From G963674505 sp964575975 (GTDB taxonomy: Bacteria > Desulfobacterota > Desulfobacteria > Desulfobacterales > SKZT01), in assembly GCA_964575975.1 (NCBI GenBank), contig CAZNTU010000209.1, positions 1 through 9,832 on the forward strand: a stretch of 9,832 bases of DNA. The letters run 5' to 3'. Within the stretch, counting starts at the first letter, position 1, and the number at the start of each line of letters is the position of its first letter. A program made the translations under genes and the position numbers. Of this stretch, positions 1 through 6,590 are shown in pieces. Under the pieces are notes generated by a model that saw only the letters and a list, made by a program, of their open reading frames with translations, was not told where the DNA came from and did not search any database.

Positions 1-56
1 GGGGTGTTGTTTCCGGTGAACAATGGATCGAACATGCCACACAGACACCCCCCTAG

Positions 57-72
57 CCCCCCTCAAGGGGGG
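57..72. repeat. C6-TCAA-G6 hairpin downstream of the carrier gene
   Basis: Six C, the loop TCAA and six G form a perfect 6-bp stem in a C/G-rich tract (about 47-73), about 70 bp beyond the stop codon of the minus-strand carrier. No T-run follows on either strand, so it is not a canonical intrinsic terminator, though it could contribute to 3'-end formation of the carrier mRNA. Apart from this hairpin I see no gene or site in positions 1-142. Confidence 0.4.
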
Positions 73-142
73 AATTGCACCGCCCTCCAATCGCACGGGT
101 CGATAAATTCGGCATGTTACCCGTTAAGTTTACAATGTCGAA

Positions 143-1735
143 TTAAACAAGGCCTAAAATTCTCCACCATACGGCCGCTACCAGGACCAGCACTGTAATC
201 AGGATCGGGGTCGCGACCGCGCCCGCCTTTGTGAGGTCGGACGACTTGAAGTAGCGGTAGCTGTACGAGATCGCGTTGGGGGGACATCCGATTACCAGAA
301 GCAGCGCGAACGAAGTGCCCATGCCCATGCACAACGCGAGGATACGGGGATCGATTCCCTCCAGTTGCGCCATGGGGATTACGATGGGAAGCACCAGTGC
401 GGCCGCCGCGACGTTGGCCATGGCGTTAGTGACCAACGCGCCGAAAACCGCCACTCCCACGAACAGAAGAAGCCACCCTTTGCCTTGGATAAGAGGAAAG
501 AAAAGATAGGCGAAATAATCCGCCGCCCCGGTATTGGCCATGCCCAAACCCAGGGAAAGGCCGCCGCCGAAAATAAACAACGCGGTGCCCCATTCCAAGT
601 TCTGGTGAATGTCGTCCCATTTAAGAACGCCGGTAAAGACCAGGACCGCCACTCCAATCATTCCCGTGATAGAATAGTCGAGCCCGTGGAAACTTTTCGT
701 CAACCACGACAAGAACAGCAAACCTATAATCGCCAGCGTCTTTTTCTCCAAAGAAGTCCACGGCTGGATTTTTTTTTCGAAGGCGGGCAGCTTGATGCTT
801 TTGTCCGGACGAAAAACGAAATAGACCACCAACACGGCCACCGGCACGGTCAGCATCGCGGCGGGCATGCAGAACTTGATCCAGTCGAAAAACGTGATTT
901 CAAGGCCCGTGAATTCCTTCAGGAACGCTGCGGAAACCATGCATCGGCCGCCTCCGATCAGCGACCCCATGCCTCCGGACGAGCATGCGAACGGAAGAGA
1001 AAGCATCATGAACTTGGCCGTGTTCGAATGGGGTTCGATTCCCGACGCCTTCATCAAAGGAACCATGGTGACGATCCCTATGGCGCAGGCGGCCGCGTCG
1101 TGCATGAAAGCCGACGCCAGACCCAACCCGACGCATATGATGAAGGTGAACCGAACAACGCTGTCCCCCGCCTTGCTGACGATGAAATATCCCAATCGCT
1201 TGGTCAAGCCCGCCTTTTCCACCGCAATGGCGAATATGAGACAACACATGATGAACACCACGACCGGATGCATGTAGGGCGCCCAAGCCTCCTTGACGTC
1301 GGTGATGCCGAAGACGACCAGGGATACGCCGATCAAGATCGCGGTTATCTCCAAGGGGATCGGCTCCGTCACGAACAAGACGATCAACACCGCCAAAATG
1401 GCCAGAAACCTCATGGCCTGGGGCGAAAGCCCGTCCTTGTACTTGACTTCGACGTTTTTCATCCCCGAGGCGTCGGCGGCCTTTTCCAGATAATCGGCCG
1501 GGGATTCGATCATCTCCTTCGCTTTTATCTTCACGTCATACGTCTTCGTCTCCGCCGTCTTCAATTTCGGCTCGACAACCGTAAAATAATTCCCCACGCT
1601 CTTTACCAGCGCCTTGGCCGGATCGCCGACGATGGTGAATTGGGTCCCCACCGGCCTTGGCAGACTCATGATTATGGCGCCCAACAAAAGCGCCGCGCCA
1701 AATAGAAACCATTGCGACTTCAGTACCTTTTCCAC
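143..1735 (-). CDS. Divergent SLC13/DASS-family anion (carboxylate or sulfate-like) transporter
   Basis: A 530-residue inner-membrane carrier of the divalent anion:sodium symporter (DASS/SLC13, CitT-like) type. One hydrophobic helix (about residues 9-25) is followed by a roughly 75-residue hydrophilic segment (29-104), probably extracytoplasmic. The main membrane domain then runs from about 107 to the end, opening with a TEPIPLEIT stretch (123-131) typical of the family. Family helical-hairpin regions are recognisable but altered: the usual first SNT motif is replaced by MHDAAA (211-216), the following glycine-rich loop reads SSGGMGSLIGGGR (252-264), and the second motif reads TNAMAN (436-441). 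A late CPPNAIS segment resembles the family ending. The start is GTG at 1735, with AGGAG (minus strand, 1743-1747) 7 nt upstream; an ATG at 1740-1738 is out of frame. It is transcribed divergently from the hyp genes. The substrate cannot be deduced; a dicarboxylate, sulfate or another anion is possible. Confidence 0.85.
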   Translation of the reverse strand: MEKVLKSQWFLFGAALLLGAIIMSLPRPVGTQFTIVGDPAKALVKSVGNYFTVVEPKLKTAETKTYDVKIKAKEMIESPADYLEKAADASGMKNVEVKYKDGLSPQAMRFLAILAVLIVLFVTEPIPLEITAILIGVSLVVFGITDVKEAWAPYMHPVVVFIMCCLIFAIAVEKAGLTKRLGYFIVSKAGDSVVRFTFIICVGLGLASAFMHDAAACAIGIVTMVPLMKASGIEPHSNTAKFMMLSLPFACSSGGMGSLIGGGRCMVSAAFLKEFTGLEITFFDWIKFCMPAAMLTVPVAVLVVYFVFRPDKSIKLPAFEKKIQPWTSLEKKTLAIIGLLFLSWLTKSFHGLDYSITGMIGVAVLVFTGVLKWDDIHQNLEWGTALFIFGGGLSLGLGMANTGAADYFAYLFFPLIQGKGWLLLFVGVAVFGALVTNAMANVAAAALVLPIVIPMAQLEGIDPRILALCMGMGTSFALLLVIGCPPNAISYSYRYFKSSDLTKAGAVATPILITVLVLVAAVWWRILGLV

Positions 1736-1750
1736 CGCATTGCTCCTTTT

Positions 1751-1806
1751 TGTGAATTGTTTTGTGACTGGTTAAAATTGTGAATTGTTTTGCGATTGGT
1801 TAAAAA
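1751..1806. repeat. Two tandem copies of a 28-bp unit at the carrier leader
   Basis: The units 1751-1778 and 1779-1806 are almost identical. They differ at two positions in the middle (GTGACTGG versus GCGATTGG) and at the last base. They lie immediately upstream of the carrier's ribosome binding site on the minus strand, so they fall in its 5' leader or promoter. A pair of regulator sites or a neutral slippage duplication are both possible. Confidence 0.75.
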
Positions 1807-2142
1807 ATGTATGAACGGTTTTAAAGATGTTTTTATTTTTAACCCGCATTCGAGTTTCAACCCCTTTTCTCCAATTCGCTATTTCCAAGATTCGCCTGGT
1901 ACGAATACCGAGGTCGGCTTTTTCAACGTCTTTGGACTAAGGCAACTTGCGTACCAGCCCATTCGCCCCCCCAAGTTCGCAAGATATTGAAATAATTAAG
2001 CATACGATTCTTACAAAAAATATTTTACAGCCCCTTTTACCGCGCTCCTGTCGATGCTTTTTTCAAGATGGAAAAGAAACCGAAAATGTGTAAAAAAAAC
2101 CGATATCCCCCTGACAGGCCGCTATATGGCGGTATCCGTTTC

Positions 2143-2171
2143 TTGAAGAGCCGTCGGTTAGATGTTATATT
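2143..2171 (+). promoter_or_regulatory. Candidate sigma-70 promoter for the hydrogenase maturation genes
   Basis: TTGAAG (2143-2148) and TATATT (2166-2171) are separated by 17 bp and match the -35 and -10 consensus at 4/6 and 5/6 positions. They lie about 70 bp before the first start codon of the cluster. This rests on consensus matching only; such matches are common in AT-rich intergenic DNA. Confidence 0.4.
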
Positions 2172-2241
2172 GGGTCACTTTCAATCAATCCGGGGTTGAC
2201 CGGACAAGCTCGATGCGGAGATCGAAGGACGGAAAAAAGGA

Positions 2242-2772
2242 ATGGACGATAAAAGGATTACAGTGCTGGGCCTGGGCAACATTCTGCTGGCCGACGAAGG
2301 GTTCGGGGTCAAAGTGGTTTTGAAGATGCAACGCAATTACCGGTTTCCCGAAAACGTTTCTTTGGTGGACGGCAACGTTCTGGGATTGAACCTCTTGGGG
2401 ACCGTCTCGGAGGCCGACCGCCTGATCGTCGTGGACGCAATCAAGAACAGGGGAGAACCCGGCACGGTCTACCGACTGGAGGGCGACGAAATCCCCCAAA
2501 GAATTCGCGCTAAAAACTCCCTCCATCAAGTGGACTTTCTGGAAACCCTCACCCTGTGCCAAGCCCTGGGAAACGTCCCGGAAACCGTCATCATCGGCGT
2601 GGAGCCCAAAGACATCCAATCGGTGCAGGACAAGCTGACGCCCGAGATCAAGGCTCAAATGGAGCCGGTGATCGACTTGGTTCTGGCGGAACTGAACCGT
2701 TTGGGAGTTCATTATATTAAAGGAGTCGTAAACGATGTGCCTTGCCATCCCTTCCAAGATTGTGAAGATTGA
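2242..2772 (+). CDS. [NiFe]-hydrogenase maturation endopeptidase (HyaD/HybD/HycI family)
   Basis: This cytoplasmic protease removes the C-terminal extension of a [NiFe]-hydrogenase large subunit after nickel has been inserted. At 176 residues it has the usual family length. It opens with a GLGNILLADEGFG motif (10-22) containing the nickel-sensing acidic residue Glu19. The second ligand is Asp65 in RLIVVDAIK, and the third is His95 in SLHQVD, matching the Glu/Asp/His triad known from E. coli HybD. An AAGGAATGG context precedes the ATG. It is the first gene of the hyp cluster, and its 3' end overlaps hypC by 38 bp in another frame. Which hydrogenase it serves is unknown, because no structural genes are in the window; an exact symbol (hyaD, hybD, hupD, hycI) is therefore not assigned. 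Confidence 0.9.
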   Translation: MDDKRITVLGLGNILLADEGFGVKVVLKMQRNYRFPENVSLVDGNVLGLNLLGTVSEADRLIVVDAIKNRGEPGTVYRLEGDEIPQRIRAKNSLHQVDFLETLTLCQALGNVPETVIIGVEPKDIQSVQDKLTPEIKAQMEPVIDLVLAELNRLGVHYIKGVVNDVPCHPFQDCED

Positions 2773-2965
2773 CGACCAAATGGCGGTAATCGACGTTGAC
2801 GGCGTGCAGAGGGAAGCCAGTCTTCTGTTGCTGGAAAACCCCGCTGTCGGAGACTGGGTGATCGTCCACGCCGGATTCGCCATTCACAAGATAGACGAGG
2901 AGGCCGCCCGGGAATCCCTGAAAATCCTCCGGGAAGCCGCATCGCTTCTGGACGACCCCGAATGA
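2735..2965 (+). CDS. hypC: Hydrogenase maturation chaperone HypC
   Basis: HypC is a small chaperone that binds HypD, carries the Fe(CN)2CO group and delivers it to the hydrogenase large-subunit precursor. The 76-residue product begins MCLAIPSKIV, so after Met removal the essential Cys2 is at the N-terminus. It contains the family segment GDWVIVHAGFAIHKID and an acidic helical tail, and its length is normal for HypC/HupF. An AAAGGAG Shine-Dalgarno at 2719-2725 sits 9 nt before the ATG, inside the 3' end of the endopeptidase gene. The gene starts 38 bp before the end of that gene, and its stop overlaps the possible hypF start as ATGA, suggesting translational coupling. Confidence 0.95.
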   Translation: MCLAIPSKIVKIDDQMAVIDVDGVQREASLLLLENPAVGDWVIVHAGFAIHKIDEEAARESLKILREAASLLDDPE

Positions 2966-5262
2966 TACGGCGGCGGGGGTTTGTCATGGAGGAAAACCGC
3001 GCAACCCGAAGAATCGACGTAAACGGCATTGTGCAGGGTGTGGGATTTAGACCGTTCGTCTATCAGCTGGCAAACCGTCGAAAACTCAAGGGAGATGTGG
3101 CGAACACGTCTTCGGGGGTCGTTATCCGGCTGGAAGGCTCCGAAGCCGAAATCGAATCCTTCTTGACCGACTTGGAAAAAAACCCCCCGCCGTTGGCTCA
3201 AATCACGAATATCGAGGTCGCCGATGAAACCTGGAAAGGGTTCCTCGATTTTTCCATAACCGAGAGTCGACGGAACGAAACCAGATCGACCCTGATTTCG
3301 CCCGACATGTGCGTTTGCGGCGACTGTCTGCGGGAGCTGTTCGATCCGTGCGACCGGCGGTACCGATACCCGTTCGTGAACTGCACCAATTGCGGCCCCA
3401 GGTACACCATCATAGAGGACATTCCCTACGACCGCCCTAAGACGTCCATGAAGCGTTTCAAGATGTGTTCTCGCTGCCAGGAGGAATACGACGATCCCGG
3501 CGACCGGCGTTTTCACGCCCAACCTAACGCCTGTCCCGAATGCGGTCCGCAAGTGGCGCTGTTCGACAGCAGGGGCGTAAAGATTCCGTGCGACGATCCC
3601 ATAAGGGAAACGGCCCGGCTCATCCTGTCCGGCCATATTGTGGCGGTAAAAGGTATAGGGGGTTTTCACTTGGCGGCCGACGCCCGAAACGACGAGGCTT
3701 TGCGGACGCTTCGGCGCCGGAAGCACCGGGAGGAAAAACCCTTGGCGATCATGGTCCCGAACATCGACGGGATACGCGCTTTCGCCCGCTTGACCGACGA
3801 GGACGAAGCGCTCCTGAAAAATCCCCGCAGGCCTATCGTCATTCTGGAAAAGAAAACGTCCAACGACATTTCCGTCCATGTGGCTCCCGGAAACGGCAAT
3901 TTCGGGGTCATGCTTCCCTACACCCCGCTTCACTTTCTTCTATTGGCGGAAACGGACGCGCCATTGGTGATGACAAGCGGAAACGTTTCGGAAGAACCCA
4001 TCTGCATCGACAACGACGAGGCTTTCGAGCGACTCTCGGGCATCGCGGACTTTTTCCTGGCCCACGACCGGGACATATGCTTGCGGAGCGACGATTCCAT
4101 CGCGAGGCGCATGGCCTGGGAAACCCGAATGATACGGCGCTCCAGGGGATACGTTCCCGTGCCGATATTTTTGGGAAGAAAATATCCGCAAGTCCTGGCC
4201 TGCGGCGCCGAGCTGAAGAACACCGTTTGTCTTGCCAAGGAGGACAAGGCCTTTCTAAGCCAGCATATCGGCGACTTGGAAAACCAGTCGGCCCTGGATT
4301 TCTTCAAGACGACCATCGGCCACATGAAAAGGATTCTGGACATCGAGCCTGAGCTGATAGCGTGCGACATGCACCCGGACTATTTGAGCACGAGGTACGC
4401 CTTGGAACAGAGCGAGCTTCCGGTAATCCAAGTGCAGCACCATCATGCCCACATCGTCTCGTGCCTGGCGGAAAACCGGATCGACGGCCCCGTGATCGGC
4501 CTTGCTTTCGACGGGACCGGGTGCGGCATCGACGGGGCGGTCTGGGGCGGGGAGGTCCTGATCGCGGACCGGACAAAGTTTGGAAGGGCGGCCCGCCTAG
4601 ACTACGTGGCCATGCCGGGCGCCGCAGCAGCCATAAAGGAGCCGTATAGAATGGCGCTGTCCTATCTTTTCCACGCGTTCGGCAACGATTTCGAAAATCT
4701 GGATATCCCGTTCATCCAAAAAACAGACAAGAGCAAAGCCAGGATATTCGTCCAAATGATCGAAAGAAAACTCAACTCGCCCGCGACATCCAGCATGGGA
4801 CGGCTTTTCGACGGCGTGGCCGCCATGGTTGGGATAAGGGACAAGGTCGCTTTCGAGGGCCAGGCGGCGATGGAGTTGGAAACGGCGGCCGAATGGCCCA
4901 CGGAGGAACATTACGATTTCGAATGGACCTCCGGGGATTGCCGGATTGTTTCGGTTGCGTCTATTGTAAGAGGTGTGGCGACGGACTTGGAAAACGGATT
5001 GGGGACGGCAAGAATTTCCGGAAAATTCCATCGGACTCTGGTGCGGATGTTTTCGCTGCTATGCGAAGAAATCCGGGCCGATTCGGGGATCGATACCGTG
5101 GCATTGAGCGGAGGGTCGTTCCAGAACAATCTCCTTCTGACCGGACTGGTAGAGGCGCTCGGCAAATCCGGGTTCCATGTGCTTACGCAACGAACGGCGC
5201 CCTGCAACGACGGGGGAATCGCGCTCGGACAAGCGGTATCCGCCGCAGCGAGAGTAGCGTAG
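2962..5262 (+). CDS. hypF: Carbamoyltransferase HypF
   Basis: HypF converts carbamoyl phosphate to carbamoyl-AMP and transfers the carbamoyl group to the C-terminal Cys of HypE, the precursor of the CN ligands. The 766-residue product has the full domain order. An acylphosphatase domain comes first (GIVQGVGFRPF, 22-32). Two zinc-finger-like Cys4 modules follow (C119/C122/C141/C144 and C169/C172/C191/C194). Next is a YrdC-like domain (VAVKGIGGFHLAADA from about 227), then a Kae1-like domain with the metal-binding HHHAH motif (493-497), AFDGTG (515-520) and ALSGGSFQNN (714-723). The longest start, ATG 2962, overlaps the hypC stop (ATGA); a second in-frame ATG at 2986 begins MEENRATRRI and is a credible alternative. 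Neither has a strong Shine-Dalgarno. No key residue is missing. Confidence 0.95.
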   Translation: MIRRRGFVMEENRATRRIDVNGIVQGVGFRPFVYQLANRRKLKGDVANTSSGVVIRLEGSEAEIESFLTDLEKNPPPLAQITNIEVADETWKGFLDFSITESRRNETRSTLISPDMCVCGDCLRELFDPCDRRYRYPFVNCTNCGPRYTIIEDIPYDRPKTSMKRFKMCSRCQEEYDDPGDRRFHAQPNACPECGPQVALFDSRGVKIPCDDPIRETARLILSGHIVAVKGIGGFHLAADARNDEALRTLRRRKHREEKPLAIMVPNIDGIRAFARLTDEDEALLKNPRRPIVILEKKTSNDISVHVAPGNGNFGVMLPYTPLHFLLLAETDAPLVMTSGNVSEEPICIDNDEAFERLSGIADFFLAHDRDICLRSDDSIARRMAWETRMIRRSRGYVPVPIFLGRKYPQVLACGAELKNTVCLAKEDKAFLSQHIGDLENQSALDFFKTTIGHMKRILDIEPELIACDMHPDYLSTRYALEQSELPVIQVQHHHAHIVSCLAENRIDGPVIGLAFDGTGCGIDGAVWGGEVLIADRTKFGRAARLDYVAMPGAAAAIKEPYRMALSYLFHAFGNDFENLDIPFIQKTDKSKARIFVQMIERKLNSPATSSMGRLFDGVAAMVGIRDKVAFEGQAAMELETAAEWPTEEHYDFEWTSGDCRIVSVASIVRGVATDLENGLGTARISGKFHRTLVRMFSLLCEEIRADSGIDTVALSGGSFQNNLLLTGLVEALGKSGFHVLTQRTAPCNDGGIALGQAVSAAARVA

Positions 5263-5291
5263 CCTCCGCGAAAAGTCCCCGAGCGCCGAAG

Positions 5292-5326
5292 CCCTCGAAG
5301 GCAACCAGAGCATCCAGCTCTGGTCC
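5292..5326 (+). repeat. Hairpin repeat, copy A
   Basis: The unit consists of a conserved 15-bp head, CCCTCGAAGGCAACC (5292-5306), followed by a small hairpin with ACCAGAGC (5304-5311) and GCTCTGGT (5317-5324) as arms around a 5-nt loop. The head recurs exactly, inverted, at 5386-5400, so copies A and B can also pair as a 15-bp stem enclosing 79 nt. Confidence 0.8.
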
Positions 5327-5369
5327 GAGGCCGTGCGGGTCGAAACATTGTCGCGAATCCCGGCGCGCC

Positions 5370-5400
5370 GGACCAGGACGGTCGCGGTTGCCTTCGAGGG
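5370..5400 (-). repeat. Hairpin repeat, copy B
   Basis: Read on the minus strand, it begins with exactly the same 15-bp head as copy A (5386-5400). A shorter and more degenerate hairpin with GACC and GGTC arms follows. It abuts copy C head to tail in the same orientation, and one boundary base is shared. Confidence 0.7.
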
Positions 5401-5434
5401 GGCCAGACCGGGATGGTCTGGTTACTTTCGAAGG
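5400..5434 (-). repeat. Hairpin repeat, copy C
   Basis: Read on the minus strand, it has a diverged head (CCTTCGAAAGTAACC) followed by a hairpin with CCAGACC and GGTCTGG arms (5415-5421 and 5403-5409) around a 5-nt loop. Against copy A, the base pair at the top of the stem has changed from G-C to C-G on both sides, which preserves pairing. Confidence 0.75.
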
Positions 5435-5493
5435 GCCGCGCTTTCGACGCAAACTCGAATGGAAATTTTTTCGAAGCGCAACAAGGTGAATCG

Positions 5494-6588
5494 ATGGCCA
5501 TCAAGCATGCGGAAGAATACAGAGACCCGGTAATCGCGAAGGAACTGATCCGGAGAATCAAGAACGAAAGCAAAAAGTCGATCCGGCTCATGGAGGTTTG
5601 CGGGACCCACACCATGTCTATTTTCAGAAGCGGAATCCGGCAAGTGATACCGCCCCATATCGTTTTGCTTTCCGGCCCTGGATGCCCGGTTTGCGTTACC
5701 GCCCAATGGGAAATCGACGCCTTCGTAGCCTTGTCCAAACAGGAAAACGTCGTTGTCGCCACGTTCGGGGACCTGATGCGCGTGCCCGGCGCGAAATCGT
5801 CGCTGCAAAAGGAAAGGGCATCGGGAAAGGACGTCCGCATGGTCTATTCCACGTCCGACGCCATCGACCTTGCCAGGAAAAATCCGGATAAAAAAGTCGT
5901 TTTTTTAGGGGTGGGATTCGAAACCACGGCTCCGACCGTCGCCGCGTCCATTTTCGCCGCCCGCCAGGAAGGCCTCGGCAACTACTTCGTCTATTGCGCC
6001 CACAAACTTGTCCCTCCTGCCCTTGCCGCCCTCTTGGAATCCGAGGATGTCAACATCGACGGTTTTATCCTTCCGGGACACGTATCCGTAATCATCGGCG
6101 TACGCGCTTACCGTCCCGTTTTCGAAAAATACAAAATCCCTTCCGCGGTCGCGGGCTTCGAGCCGGTGGATATCCTGCGGGGCATCGAGGCGCTCGTGAA
6201 TCAGATCGAATCGGCCAGGCCGGCGCTGGAAAACGCGTACCCGAGAGCCGTTACCGACGGCGGCAACAAAAAGGCGATAGATTTGATGAACTTGGTTTTC
6301 GAAACAACCGACGCCGACTGGAGGGGAATCGGGACAATCAAGAACAGCGGCCTGCGAATCCGGGACGAATTCGGCATTTTCGACGCGACCAAAGTATTCG
6401 CCTTAAGTACGGAAAAGTCGCCGGACCCCAAAGGATGCGCCTGCGGCGACGTGCTCAAAGGCGTTCTTGCTCCGCCGGAGTGCGCTCTTTACAAGAAAGC
6501 CTGCTCTCCCGCCTCTCCTGTGGGTCCATGCATGGTTTCCAGCGAAGGCACTTGCGCCGCGTACTACCGATACCACAACGACGATTGA
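5494..6588 (+). CDS. hypD: Hydrogenase Fe-cofactor assembly protein HypD
   Basis: HypD is a [4Fe-4S] protein that, with HypC, forms the scaffold on which the Fe(CN)2CO centre is assembled. The 364-residue product carries the family signatures in order: MEVCGTHT (33-40, Cys36), GPGCPVC (61-67, Cys64 and Cys67), GFETTAPT (141-148), PGHVS (194-198) and a C-terminal cysteine cluster (C315, C317, C330, C337, C346, C354) of the kind that ligates the iron-sulfur centre. I chose ATG 5494 because AAGGTG (5483-5488) lies 5 nt upstream and MAIKHAEEYRDP fits the family N-terminus; the longer frame from 5413 is made of repeat DNA. It is separated from hypF by 231 bp and followed by hypE after 2 bp. Confidence 0.95.
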   Translation: MAIKHAEEYRDPVIAKELIRRIKNESKKSIRLMEVCGTHTMSIFRSGIRQVIPPHIVLLSGPGCPVCVTAQWEIDAFVALSKQENVVVATFGDLMRVPGAKSSLQKERASGKDVRMVYSTSDAIDLARKNPDKKVVFLGVGFETTAPTVAASIFAARQEGLGNYFVYCAHKLVPPALAALLESEDVNIDGFILPGHVSVIIGVRAYRPVFEKYKIPSAVAGFEPVDILRGIEALVNQIESARPALENAYPRAVTDGGNKKAIDLMNLVFETTDADWRGIGTIKNSGLRIRDEFGIFDATKVFALSTEKSPDPKGCACGDVLKGVLAPPECALYKKACSPASPVGPCMVSSEGTCAAYYRYHNDD

Positions 6589-6590
6589 CG

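Larger units (their letters stand above)
1736..2241. other. Divergent intergenic region between carrier and hyp genes
   Basis: This 506-bp AT-richer stretch separates two divergent transcription units. It holds a 28-bp tandem duplication next to the carrier start, a loosely spaced 8-bp inverted repeat (CTGGTACG at 1896-1903, CGTACCAG at 1950-1957) and a sigma-70-like promoter before the hyp genes. The short open frame at 1790-1990 has no recognisable protein features and no convincing ribosome binding site, so I treat the area as regulatory. I found no clear sigma-54 (GG-N10-GC) site and no FNR-type palindrome. Confidence 0.6.
5263..5493. other. hypF-hypD intergenic region filled with hairpin repeats
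   Basis: This 231-bp gap interrupts an otherwise overlapping or tightly packed gene cluster. Positions 5292-5434 hold three copies of a short repeat with inverted orientations, described separately. A 12-bp perfect palindrome, CCGGCGCGCCGG, lies at 5360-5371. The hypD ribosome binding site AAGGTG is at 5483-5488. The open frame extending hypD upstream to 5413 reads through these repeats and is not credible as coding sequence. Confidence 0.7.

Noticed and set aside
57..72. Intrinsic terminator for the carrier gene
   Set aside because: The stem is strong but no T-run follows on the relevant strand, so it is listed only as a hairpin repeat.
365..1705. Long plus-strand open frame opposite the carrier gene
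   Set aside because: It is an antisense shadow. Its product is rich in Arg, His and Gln with no domain, while the minus strand encodes a clear membrane carrier.
1790..1990. Small open frame in the divergent intergenic region
   Set aside because: There is no ribosome binding site, no recognisable motif, and base composition is unlike the neighbouring genes.
5292..5434. Riboswitch between hypF and hypD
   Set aside because: I cannot match it to a known aptamer; the three related units in mixed orientation fit a repeat mosaic better.
5413..5493. Upstream extension of hypD
   Set aside because: The extra residues come from hairpin-repeat DNA; ATG 5494 has its own ribosome binding site and fits the family N-terminus.
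5994..6590. Upstream extension of hypE
   Set aside because: It lies inside hypD in another frame and encodes low-complexity Arg-rich sequence; HypE begins near the DHGSGG motif.
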